Shown in pieces: positions 25,915-33,355 of a DNA stretch of 33,355 nucleotides. Numbering within the stretch: position 1 is the first letter of the stretch; each line of letters starts with the position of its first letter. Below the pieces are notes generated by a model that had not been told where the DNA came from, did not search any database, and worked only from the letters and a program-made list of their open reading frames with translations. The stretch comes from Comamonadaceae bacterium. GTDB taxonomy: Bacteria > Pseudomonadota > Gammaproteobacteria > Burkholderiales > Burkholderiaceae_C. The stretch covers positions 1 to 33,355 of the forward strand of contig CANKRG010000021.1 in the NCBI GenBank assembly GCA_947485165.1, written 5' to 3'. Both the position numbers and the translations under genes were made by a program.

Positions 25915-27651
25915 TCAATGGTTGTCACGTGGCACTTGTGAGCCGCGTTTGCCGACTAAAAAGTCTAAATCAACGCCTTCATCGGCCTGCAGCACGTGGT
26001 CGATATAGAGCTTCCAATAGCCAGAATCCATGGGTGGCTTAGGCGGTGTCCACAAAGCCAAGCGGCGCGCTAATTCTTCGTCGCTGATGTGCAAATGCAG
26101 TTTGCGCTCTGGCACGTTCAGTTCAATCAAATCCCCGTTTTGCACCACGGCCAACGGGCCACCGGCGGCCGCTTCAGGTGCGGCATGCAAAACCACTGTT
26201 CCGTAGGCGGTGCCGCTCATACGTGCGTCGCTGATACGCACCATGTCGGTGATGCCTTTGCGCAAGATCTTTGGTGGCAACGGCATGTTCCCCACCTCAG
26301 CCATGCCTGGGTAGCCCTTTGGGCCGCAGTTTTTAAGCACCATGACGCAAGTTTCGTCAATATCCAAATCTTCGTCGTCAATGCGCTTGTGGAAGTCTTC
26401 GATGTTCTCAAACACCACGGCACGACCCTTATGCACCAGTAATGACGGGGTTGCCGCACTCGGTTTGATCACCGCGCCGCGTGGCGATAAATTGCCCTTC
26501 AAAATGGCGATGCCCGCTTTTTCTTTGAAAGGGGTTGCCAAAGGGGTAATCACATCGGTGTTGTAGTTTTCAGCGCCAGCAATGTTTTGCGCAACCGTTT
26601 GTCCAGTAACAGTGACGATGTCTTGGTGTAGCAAGTGTGAAATTTCCTTCATCACCGCCGGCAGACCACCCGCATAGCAAAAATCCTCCATCAGGTATTT
26701 GCCTGAAGGTTGCAGGTTGACCAAGCAAGGCAACTCGCTGGCCAGACGGTCAAAATCTTCAATCGCCAACTCTACGCCAATACGTCGTGCCATGGCCACC
26801 AAATGAATCACCGCATTGGTCGATCCACCAATCGCAGCCAGTGTGACGATGGCATTTTCAAAAGCTTTGCGTGTCATCACCTTAGACAGCTTCATGTCTT
26901 CGTGCACCATTTCCACAGCGCGTCTGCCAGCCATGCGTGCCAATACGTTGCGGCGTCCATCTACTGCTGGGTACGCAGCGTTACCTGGCAGGCCAATGCC
27001 CAGGGCTTCCACCATGCTGGCCATCGTCGAAGCAGTACCCATCGTCATGCACGAGCCGTGGCTGCGGTGCATGCAGCTTTCGGATTCAAAAAAGTCTTCC
27101 AACTTCAATGTGCCTGCGCGGACTTGCTCACTCATGCTCCACACACCCGTACCCGAGCCCAATTCTTGACCCCGCCATTTCCCGCTGAGCATAGGGCCGC
27201 CACTCACACCGATGGTTGGCAAGTCAACACTGGCCGCACCCATCACCAGCGAAGGCGTGGTTTTGTCGCACCCCATGAGCAATACGACGCCATCAATCGG
27301 GTTGCCGCGAATGCTTTCTTCAACGTCCATACTTGCCAAGTTGCGGTACAACATAGCGGTAGGGCGCAACAATGTTTCACCCAAGGACATCACAGGGAAT
27401 TCAAGCGGAAATCCACCGGCTTCATAAACGCCGATTTTGACCTGCTCGGCCAAGGTGCGGAAGTGAGAATTGCAAGGTGTGAGTTCACTGAAGGTGTTGC
27501 AAATGCCAATCACAGGGCGACCATCAAACTGGTCATGCGGCACGCCTTTGCCTTTGACCCAGCTGCGATAGGCAAAGCCATCGCGGTCTTGACGACCAAA
27601 CCACTGTTGGCTGCGAAGTTCATGGGCTGGTTTTTTTGGTGTTTGGGTCAT
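25915..27651 (-). CDS. IlvD/Edd-family sugar-acid dehydratase (L-arabinonate dehydratase-like)
   Basis: From ATG 27651 the protein is 578 aa; the longer track start adds 29 residues unlike the family. The Fe-S and metal ligands appear in ICNTFSELTPCN, LMGCDKTTPS and ESCMHRSHGSCMTMGTASTM, with AIGGSTNAVIHL and ARMSGTAYGTVVLHAAPE. The N-terminus ELRSQQWFGRQDRDGFAYRSW resembles the pentonate/hexonate dehydratase branch (L-arabinonate, D-xylonate, D-galactonate-type) rather than biosynthetic IlvD. Such enzymes turn aldonates into 2-keto-3-deoxy acids. It is divergent from a 2-hydroxyacid dehydrogenase, a regulator and a sugar importer. No SD is visible. Substrate not determined. Confidence 0.85.
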   Translation of the reverse strand: MTQTPKKPAHELRSQQWFGRQDRDGFAYRSWVKGKGVPHDQFDGRPVIGICNTFSELTPCNSHFRTLAEQVKIGVYEAGGFPLEFPVMSLGETLLRPTAMLYRNLASMDVEESIRGNPIDGVVLLMGCDKTTPSLVMGAASVDLPTIGVSGGPMLSGKWRGQELGSGTGVWSMSEQVRAGTLKLEDFFESESCMHRSHGSCMTMGTASTMASMVEALGIGLPGNAAYPAVDGRRNVLARMAGRRAVEMVHEDMKLSKVMTRKAFENAIVTLAAIGGSTNAVIHLVAMARRIGVELAIEDFDRLASELPCLVNLQPSGKYLMEDFCYAGGLPAVMKEISHLLHQDIVTVTGQTVAQNIAGAENYNTDVITPLATPFKEKAGIAILKGNLSPRGAVIKPSAATPSLLVHKGRAVVFENIEDFHKRIDDEDLDIDETCVMVLKNCGPKGYPGMAEVGNMPLPPKILRKGITDMVRISDARMSGTAYGTVVLHAAPEAAAGGPLAVVQNGDLIELNVPERKLHLHISDEELARRLALWTPPKPPMDSGYWKLYIDHVLQADEGVDLDFLVGKRGSQVPRDNH

Positions 27652-27690
27652 TTGAAATGTAAATTTTTGCGATTGAGGATGAAAATTTCG

Positions 27691-27727
27691 GGTATACCCT
27701 GAGGTCTTAATGGTCTTATGGTAATAC
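27691..27727. promoter_or_regulatory. Candidate operator region, dehydratase/dehydrogenase divergent promoter
   Basis: GGGTATACCC (27691-27700) is a perfect palindrome of the GGTATACC type used by several FadR-family regulators (UxuR/ExuR-like, from memory). It is followed by evenly spaced GGTCTTA, GGTCTTA and GGTAATA (starts 27704, 27713, 27721). The FadR-type gene at 28760 is the obvious candidate regulator. Confidence 0.5.
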
Positions 27728-27806
27728 GATAGCGACATTAACGCAAACGTTGATTTAGTTCAAGTTGCAGGGTTAAAAACAATAGTTTTAATGATGTGGA
27801 GTTGAT

Positions 27807-28745
27807 TTGTCTAAGCCAGAAATATTAACAGTTGCCAAGTTGTGGCCGCCTTATCTTGAAGAGTTGCAACAAAATTTTGTGGTGCATGATCGTACGCATG
27901 AGTTAGATGCAGCCGCTTTTGCGCAAATCGCACCACGAATCAAGGCTATTGCCGGTGGTGGTGAGTCGCAGGTGACACGTGCATTGATGGAACAGCTGCC
28001 GGCGTTACAGATGATTTCCGTCTTTGGTGTTGGCTACGATCGCTATGACGTCGCTGCCGCGCGTGAGCGCAGCATTCCAGTCACCAATACGCCTGATGTG
28101 CTGACTGACGATGTCGCAGACATGGGCATTGCCTTGATGCTAGCACTTTCGCGCAGTATTCCGCAAGCAGATCAATATGTGCGTGATGGCAAATGGATGG
28201 GTGGGCCTATGCCTCTCGCACGTAAAGTGAGTGGAGCGCGTTTAGGTATTGTCGGTTTAGGTCGTATTGGCAGCGCCATTGCGCGCCGAGCTGCGGGGTT
28301 TGACATGAGCATTGCATACACATCCAGAAATAAAGTGGTGGACAGTCCTTACACCTATTACCCTACGCCAGCCGCACTGGCTGCTGAGGTCGATTTTTTG
28401 ATGGTCATCACACCCGGCGGTGCGGGCACCAAGGGCTTGATCAATGCCGAAGTTTTAACTGCTTTGGGCGCAAAAGGTTATTTGATCAATGTGGCGCGCG
28501 GCTCGGTGGTTGACGAATCCGCGCTGATAACTGCATTGCAGAATAATGTGATTGCAGGTGCTGCATTAGATGTGTTTGAAAACGAACCCCATGTCCCAGC
28601 CGCCTTGTGCGCTATGAGCAATGTTGTGCTCGCGCCGCATGTGGCAAGCGCAACCTGGCAAACGCGTCGTGCGATGGCTGATTTGGCATTTGGCAATTTG
28701 CAGGCGCATTTTGCGGGTAAGCCGTTGTTGACGCCAGTTCCCTGA
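27807..28745 (+). CDS. D-isomer-specific 2-hydroxyacid dehydrogenase (glyoxylate/hydroxypyruvate reductase-like)
   Basis: A 312-aa reductase starting at TTG with a well-placed GGAG SD. The Rossmann motif GIVGLGRIGSAIA is at about 147-159; catalytic Arg231 (NVARGSVVD), Glu260 (FENEP) and His278 (APHVAS) are all present. YTSRNK after the second strand places an Arg where NADPH-preferring enzymes have one, suggesting NADP(H). In this context it might reduce a 2-keto acid or glycolaldehyde-derived glyoxylate from aldonate breakdown; this is inference. It is followed after 14 bp by the FadR-type regulator. Confidence 0.9.
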   Translation: MSKPEILTVAKLWPPYLEELQQNFVVHDRTHELDAAAFAQIAPRIKAIAGGGESQVTRALMEQLPALQMISVFGVGYDRYDVAAARERSIPVTNTPDVLTDDVADMGIALMLALSRSIPQADQYVRDGKWMGGPMPLARKVSGARLGIVGLGRIGSAIARRAAGFDMSIAYTSRNKVVDSPYTYYPTPAALAAEVDFLMVITPGGAGTKGLINAEVLTALGAKGYLINVARGSVVDESALITALQNNVIAGAALDVFENEPHVPAALCAMSNVVLAPHVASATWQTRRAMADLAFGNLQAHFAGKPLLTPVP

Positions 28746-28759
28746 AATAAGCTCAAAAC

Positions 28760-29503
28760 ATGATTAAAAACGTACACGGCAATACAGTGGACTTCCTTGG
28801 CGAAGCCATTGTTGCTGGGCGTTATACAGAGGGTGGTGCTATGCCGCCAGAACCCGTATTGTGCGAAGAATTAGGGGTCAGCCGCACCGTGGTGCGCGAA
28901 GCCATCAAGTCGTTGGTCGCCAAAGGCTTGATACACACGGGACCTAAAGTTGGTACGCGTGTGTTGTCTGCAGATCAATGGAATTGGTTTGATGCTGATG
29001 TCATTGCTTGGCAATCGAAGGCAGGTTTGACGGCGGAATTCATCCGTGATTTGCAAGATCTACGCCGCGTGGTTGAGCCCGCTGCAGTTCGCTTCGCTGC
29101 CATGCGAGCGACGTCAGAAGACATTGCGCGCATTGAAGCGGCCTATGACGGTATGAAGCAGGCCGTTTACGAAGGTGGCGACTACATCACCTTTGATTTG
29201 CGTTTTCATCAAGGCTTGCTCGCTGCATCACACAACCGCATGTTGGTTCAAATGAGCAAGGCATTAAGTGCCTTATTGCGAACCAGCTTTGAGTTATCAA
29301 CGGCCAAAAAAGATGGGCCACTCAGTTCTTTGCCTCTGCACCGCGCGGTTTTAGATGCCGTTATTGCGCAGAATCCAACGCAAGCTGAGCGTGCGATCGG
29401 TATGCTGATTGACAGTGCACATACTGATATTGAAGAAATCTTGACTTCTCGCAGACGTTTACCGCGCGTGAATAAGCCGGCGTCAGAATTGCGAGCAGCT
29501 TGA
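28760..29503 (+). CDS. GntR-family (FadR/FCD subfamily) transcriptional regulator
   Basis: A 247-aa regulator: N-terminal winged HTH (MPPEPVLCEELGVSRTVVREAIKSLVAKGLI, about 28-58) followed by an all-helical FCD ligand domain with metal/ligand positions in FDLRFHQGLLAASHN and PLHRAV. The phrase TGPKVGTRVL followed by WNWFDADVIAW resembles DgoR-type sugar-acid regulators. It sits between the dehydrogenase and the transporter genes, so it likely represses this locus and is released by an aldonate or keto-deoxy acid. Confidence 0.9.
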   Translation: MIKNVHGNTVDFLGEAIVAGRYTEGGAMPPEPVLCEELGVSRTVVREAIKSLVAKGLIHTGPKVGTRVLSADQWNWFDADVIAWQSKAGLTAEFIRDLQDLRRVVEPAAVRFAAMRATSEDIARIEAAYDGMKQAVYEGGDYITFDLRFHQGLLAASHNRMLVQMSKALSALLRTSFELSTAKKDGPLSSLPLHRAVLDAVIAQNPTQAERAIGMLIDSAHTDIEEILTSRRRLPRVNKPASELRAA

Positions 29504-29518
29504 TATTTTTGTAGATAT

Positions 29519-29544
29519 AGGATTAAATTTTAGGATTAAATTTT
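29519..29544 (+). repeat. 13-bp perfect tandem repeat upstream of binding-protein gene
   Basis: AGGATTAAATTTT occurs twice back to back in the 86-bp gap before the binding-protein gene. It may be a regulator site pair, part of a promoter, or slippage-type duplication. Confidence 0.5.
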
Positions 29545-29589
29545 TCGATCCCGTAAGTAAGTTTGTATAACCACGAAGGAGACTGTCAG

Positions 29590-30963
29590 ATGAAATTTAA
29601 ACTTATCGCAACAGCAGCTTGCATGACCACGGCGATGCTCGTCGGTGGCCATGCCGCTGCACAAGAAAAACTCACCGTCTGGTGGGCGAAAGGCTATTAC
29701 AAGGCTGAAGATGATGCGCTTTTTGCCGCTATCAAAAAGTTCGAAGCCAAGACAAAAGTCAAGGTCGAGCTATCTCAATATGCACCGCAAGAAGCTATTC
29801 CAAAATCTGTTGCGGCTATGGATGCTAAAAATCCGCCAGACGTCGCCTATGCGGACGTCTATGACTTCCAAGTCGCAGGCAAATGGGCGTTTGATGGCAA
29901 ATTGGAAGATGTCAGTAGCATCATTGACCCAATGCGAAGCAAATTTGCACCCAACACAGTAGAAACTGCGTTCTTGTACAACGATGTCGACAAAAAACGT
30001 GCTTACTATGCCTTCCCGATGAAGCAGCAGACCATGCATATTCAATATTGGGCAGACATGCTCACTGACGCTGGATTGAAAGAAAGCGACATTCCGACCA
30101 ACTGGAAAGATTACTGGACATTCTGGTGTGATAAAGCGCAAACAGCGCATCGTCAAAAATCAGGAAATCGGACTTTTGGTATGGGTCAACCCATGGGTGT
30201 TGATTCCAGTGATTCGTTTTATTCATTCTTGACATTCATGGATGCGCACAACGTGAAGCTGGTGAGTGATAGCGGAAAATTATTGGTGGATGATCCAGTG
30301 GTGCGTGCAGGGCTAATTGCTGCCTTGACTGACTACACAGGTATTTATACCCGTGGTTGCACACCACCTTCGTCTTCAAACTGGAAAGACCCGGATAACA
30401 ACGTTGCATTTCATAACAAGACGACACTTGCAACCCACAACGCTACTATTTCAATAGCTGCCAAGTGGCTGGATGACTCGACCAATGCGTCGCTTACACC
30501 AGAGCAGCGCGCAACTGCCGGCAAAAACTACAACGAGAATATCCGCACTGCTGGTTTCCCGAATAAGCCAGATGGCAGCAAAATGCAGTACCGCTCGGCA
30601 GTAAAGGTCGGTGTGATCTTCAAAGACGCTAAAAACATCAAACGTGCGAAAGAGTTCGCTGCGTTCATGATGGCTGAAGAAAACTTAGGTCCATATGTTG
30701 AAGGCTCATTGGGTCGCTGGTACCCGGTCACCAAAACGGGTCAAGCAAGTGCGTTCTGGAAAGGTGATAAACACCGTTTGGCTGTTCACAACCAGTTCCA
30801 GGCAGGTACGGTGAACTTCGAATTCACGAAAAACTACAAATTCACGATTTTGAACAACGAAAATGTTTGGGCAAAAGCGATGAATCGTGTGGTCAGTGAA
30901 AAAGTGCCAGTTGATAAAGCCGTTGATGAAATGATCGCTCGTATCAAAACGGTAGCAAACTAA
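29590..30963 (+). CDS. Sugar ABC transporter substrate-binding protein (family 1)
   Basis: A periplasmic binding protein for a CUT1-type importer. ATG 29590 with GAAGGAG SD gives 457 aa; the track start is a TTG nine codons earlier. A Sec signal peptide (MKFKLIATAACMTTAMLVGG) has a predicted cleavage after AHAAA-type GHAAA before QEKLTVWW. The family pattern follows: WWAKGYYKAEDDAL, IPKSVAAMDAKNPPDVAY, FPMKQQTMHIQYW, NKTTLATHN, GRWYPVTKTGQ. Ligand unknown; the dehydratase and regulator suggest an aldose, aldonate or oligosaccharide. A hairpin follows the stop. Confidence 0.9.
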   Translation: MKFKLIATAACMTTAMLVGGHAAAQEKLTVWWAKGYYKAEDDALFAAIKKFEAKTKVKVELSQYAPQEAIPKSVAAMDAKNPPDVAYADVYDFQVAGKWAFDGKLEDVSSIIDPMRSKFAPNTVETAFLYNDVDKKRAYYAFPMKQQTMHIQYWADMLTDAGLKESDIPTNWKDYWTFWCDKAQTAHRQKSGNRTFGMGQPMGVDSSDSFYSFLTFMDAHNVKLVSDSGKLLVDDPVVRAGLIAALTDYTGIYTRGCTPPSSSNWKDPDNNVAFHNKTTLATHNATISIAAKWLDDSTNASLTPEQRATAGKNYNENIRTAGFPNKPDGSKMQYRSAVKVGVIFKDAKNIKRAKEFAAFMMAEENLGPYVEGSLGRWYPVTKTGQASAFWKGDKHRLAVHNQFQAGTVNFEFTKNYKFTILNNENVWAKAMNRVVSEKVPVDKAVDEMIARIKTVAN

Positions 30964-31001
30964 TCATCGCATCGAAATTAAAACAGTAGTAATTTAGAAA
31001 A

Positions 31002-31028
31002 TGGTTGACCAGTATGGGCTGGCAACCA
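31002..31028 (+). promoter_or_regulatory. Hairpin between binding-protein and permease genes
   Basis: TGGTTG(A)CCAG pairs with CTGGCAACCA across a TATGGG loop: 10 bp with one bulge and no T-tract. In many importers a hairpin here protects the binding-protein mRNA and lowers permease expression. Confidence 0.6.
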
Positions 31029-31047
31029 CTCACTAATATTTTTTGAC

Positions 31048-31920
31048 ATGACCACATTGACACATGCCACAGCAGTGCTGCCCACTCAGCCGATCAAAAA
31101 AGGTCTAACTTCTTGGGAATTTTGGGGCAGAATTTTGCTCATTCCCTATGCCTTGTTATTTTTGATTTTTGTTTTATACCCTGTCGGCTACGGCTTGTGG
31201 CTTGCGAGTAACCCCAGTAGTTACGTCAAGCTTTTCGACGATCCCATTTTTTATCGCACAGTTGTAAACACTGTCATTTTTCTCGTTATTGGCATCAATT
31301 TAAAAATGCTTTTGGCGTTGTTCTTATCTGGCTTTTTTGTCCATAACCGTACCTGGATCAAATGGCTTTCTTTGATTTTCATTTTGCCTTGGGCAGTTCC
31401 TTCCATCCCCACCATCTTGTCTATGCGGTTCATGTTGAACCCAGAGTGGGGCGTGATTAATACTTTGATTTTTAAACTCACGGGCACAGACGGTCCGAAC
31501 TGGTTGAACGATCCGACTTTGGCTTTGTCTTTATCCATCTTGGCGCATATCTGGAAGTCACTGCCATTTTGGACGCTGATTTTGGTGGCTGCACGGCTGG
31601 CGATTCCGACCGAACAATACGAGGCGGCTTCCGTCGATGGCGCGACTAACTGGCAAAAATTTAAATACATCTCTTGGCCATCGCTGAAAACGGTTTACCT
31701 CACATCTACCTTGCTTTCAACGATTTGGTCGCTTGGCGATTTCAACAGTGTCTACCTGTTAACTGGTGGTGGCCCGGCAGATTTAACGCATGTCTTGGCA
31801 ACGCTTGGTATTCGCTATTTACGCCTTGATCAAATTGATTTGGCGATGGCGTCGATTGTGGTTGCCTTGCCCATGATGCTGCCATTGGTGTATTTCATGA
31901 TGAAGCGTTTGTCTAAATAA
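31048..31920 (+). CDS. Sugar ABC transporter permease, MalF/UgpA type
   Basis: A 290-aa inner-membrane permease with six predicted helices. The EAA loop that contacts the ATPase is EAASVDGATNWQKFKYISWPSL (about 190-212). FNSVYLLTGGGPADLTHVLATLGI is typical of the MalF/UgpA/LacF group. No good SD; it lies 84 bp after the binding-protein gene behind a hairpin. Confidence 0.92.
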   Translation: MTTLTHATAVLPTQPIKKGLTSWEFWGRILLIPYALLFLIFVLYPVGYGLWLASNPSSYVKLFDDPIFYRTVVNTVIFLVIGINLKMLLALFLSGFFVHNRTWIKWLSLIFILPWAVPSIPTILSMRFMLNPEWGVINTLIFKLTGTDGPNWLNDPTLALSLSILAHIWKSLPFWTLILVAARLAIPTEQYEAASVDGATNWQKFKYISWPSLKTVYLTSTLLSTIWSLGDFNSVYLLTGGGPADLTHVLATLGIRYLRLDQIDLAMASIVVALPMMLPLVYFMMKRLSK

Positions 31921-31951
31921 GTGCATGAATTAGGACAACAAGAGAAGAACA

Positions 31952-32803
31952 ATGAAGCCCATTTCTTTAAAAAAAGTCACAACTGAAGCCAAGCTGTTGC
32001 TCATCGGTATTCCAGTTTTCCTGTGGACCATGATTCCTGTCTACCACATGATTTTGTTTGCCATTTCTCCGCGAGATAAGGCAACGTCTGGACAGCTATT
32101 TCCTAAAAATCCAACGCTGGATAATTTCGGCGTTGTGTTTGAGCAAAAACATATTTATTTGACGCACTTTTGGCAGCAGCTTGGGAATTCGTTTGTGATT
32201 GCATTTTCAGTTGCTGCGATTACATTATTTATTGCGACGACAGCCGCATTTGCCATCAGTCGGCTCAAAGTGCGAGGCGGTCGCACGGTGATGAATTTGG
32301 CTTTGTGCACCTATTTCATTCCAGCAGCTTTTTTGGCGGTGCCTATGTATAAAACCATGAGCACCTATGGTTTGCTAAACAACCATTGGTCTTTGATTTT
32401 GGCAATGGTCACCATCGCATCCCCCTACTGTATTTGGGTGCTGAAGCAGGCGTCGGACAAATTGCCGTATGAGTTAGATGAGGCCGCAAAAATGGATGGT
32501 GCAACTGCCCTGCAGTTGTTCCGTCTGGTTTATTTGCCTTTGATGGTGCCATCCTTGGTTGCGGTTGGTACGTATTCCTTGTTATTGGCTTGGAACGAGT
32601 ATTTATACGCATTCTTGTTGCTGTCAAAAGAAGACACGCTGACCTTAGGGGTCGCACTGGGTAATTTCTTAGGGGCAGATGACTCGCCGTGGGAGCTTTT
32701 GATGGCTACTGGCTTGCTCTACGCGCTGCCCCCAGCTGCGATTTACTACACCTTTAAGCGCTATATGGTTTCTGGTTTAACCGCTGGCGCCGTAAAAAGC
32801 TAA
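31952..32803 (+). CDS. Sugar ABC transporter permease, MalG/UgpE type
   Basis: A 283-aa second permease with six predicted helices. The EAA loop reads DEAAKMDGATALQLFRLVYLPLMVPS (about 177-202), and YSLLLAWNEYLYAFLLL is the usual MalG-group motif. It follows its partner by 31 bp with AGAGAAG as a weak SD. Pairs with the upstream permease to form the channel. Confidence 0.92.
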   Translation: MKPISLKKVTTEAKLLLIGIPVFLWTMIPVYHMILFAISPRDKATSGQLFPKNPTLDNFGVVFEQKHIYLTHFWQQLGNSFVIAFSVAAITLFIATTAAFAISRLKVRGGRTVMNLALCTYFIPAAFLAVPMYKTMSTYGLLNNHWSLILAMVTIASPYCIWVLKQASDKLPYELDEAAKMDGATALQLFRLVYLPLMVPSLVAVGTYSLLLAWNEYLYAFLLLSKEDTLTLGVALGNFLGADDSPWELLMATGLLYALPPAAIYYTFKRYMVSGLTAGAVKS

Positions 32804-32877
32804 GTTTTAAAAGCTAAGTGATTTTTTACACATCGATTTTCTAAATATTTAAATTTAAAACTGATTGAAGACAAATT

Positions 32878-33355
32878 ATGGCATCCGTATCCTTTCGAAA
32901 TATTGAAAAATCATTCGGCAAAACCAAGATCATCCGCGGTATCAGTTTTGATATTCAAGACGGTGAGTTTCTTGTCCTAGTTGGCCCTTCAGGTTGTGGA
33001 AAGTCAACTTTGCTGCGCATGTTGGCCGGCTTAGAGGAGATTAGTGGCGGTGATATTGCCGTGGATGACAAGATTGTTAACGACCTTGAATCCAAAGACC
33101 GTGACATCGCCATGGTGTTTCAAAGCTATGCGCTGTACCCACACATGACCGTGCGGGATAACATGGCGTTTAGTTTGAAGTTGCGCAAAGCCGATGCTGC
33201 GATTACGAATGAGCGCGTTGATAAAGCGGCAAAAATTCTGAATTTGGATGTGCTTCTGGATCGTTTTCCCCGTGAACTTTCAGGCGGTCAACGTCAACGT
33301 GTCGCCATGGGGCGGGCTATTGTGCGCGACCCTAAAGTCTTCTTGTTTGATGAGC
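32878..33355 (+). CDS. Sugar ABC transporter ATPase, MalK/UgpC type, 3'-truncated by window
   Basis: Missing from the ORF track because it runs off the window. The first 159 codons start [19 protein letters not shown] and show Walker [10 protein letters not shown], the Q-loop [13 protein letters not shown], the signature [14 protein letters not shown] and the start of Walker B (VFLFDE). This is the canonical CUT1 MalK/UgpC type, so a C-terminal OB-like regulatory domain is expected beyond the edge. It completes the importer with the two permeases. Confidence 0.93.
   Translation, partial: MASVSFRNIEKSFGKTKIIRGISFDIQDGEFLVLVGPSGCGKSTLLRMLAGLEEISGGDIAVDDKIVNDLESKDRDIAMVFQSYALYPHMTVRDNMAFSLKLRKADAAITNERVDKAAKILNLDVLLDRFPRELSGGQRQRVAMGRAIVRDPKVFLFDE

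Noticed and set aside
30441-30463. Segment of the binding-protein gene resembling the head of repeat copy B (GCTACTATTTCAATAGCTGC).
   Set aside because: Only about 17 of 21 positions match and the similarity stops there; chance cannot be excluded.

Overview
The window is chromosomal core DNA from a betaproteobacterium of the order Burkholderiales, most likely Comamonadaceae or a close relative. This rests on gene order (leuC-entericidin-leuD-leuB-asd-fimV-truA-trpF-trpB-trpA-accD; sdhCDAB-sdhE-gltA beside GntR / mdh-citE-like-acnB), on protein character, and on an intergenic repeat that I associate from memory with Comamonadaceae. I cannot name a genus. There are no rRNA, tRNA, CRISPR, phage or intact insertion-sequence genes.

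Layout. 1-1892 (+): 3' part of rodA, pgpA and the CinA/PncC amidase; cinA ends tail-to-tail on accD with overlapping stop codons. 1889-9047 (-): fimV, truA, trpF, trpB, trpA, accD, read from high to low coordinate. 9329-14637 (-): leuC, a small entericidin-like lipoprotein, leuD, leuB and asd. 14783-20874 (-): a GntR/HutC-type regulator, sdhC, sdhD, sdhA, sdhB, sdhE and gltA, closed by an intrinsic terminator. 21005-25840 (+): mdh, a CitE/HpcH-like lyase and acnB, closed by a strong terminator. Together these two blocks encode much of the TCA cycle around one divergent regulatory region with a perfect 12-bp palindrome. 25915-33355: an accessory-type carbohydrate locus with an IlvD/Edd-family sugar-acid dehydratase (-), divergent from a 2-hydroxyacid dehydrogenase, a FadR-type GntR regulator and a CUT1-type ABC importer (binding protein, two permeases, ATPase cut by the window end).

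Most notable signals. (1) A 33-codon leader ORF with ten Thr codons lies directly upstream of asd. Its stop codon is inside the first strand of a set of mutually exclusive hairpins, which is the logic of a threonine-sensing attenuator; a perfect TATAAT sits 7 bp before its ATG. (2) A degenerate dispersed repeat of about 65 bp occurs three times between genes (10987, 12253, 25843), and related segments lie inside trpF and the citE-like gene. (3) The 347 bp between the asd leader and leuB stack three unrelated repeat types. (4) The GntR/mdh and dehydratase/dehydrogenase divergent regions carry clear candidate operators.

The genes themselves are mostly ordinary housekeeping genes. The possible novelty is in the non-coding and repeat-derived sequence. 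All family assignments are by eye, with no database search.
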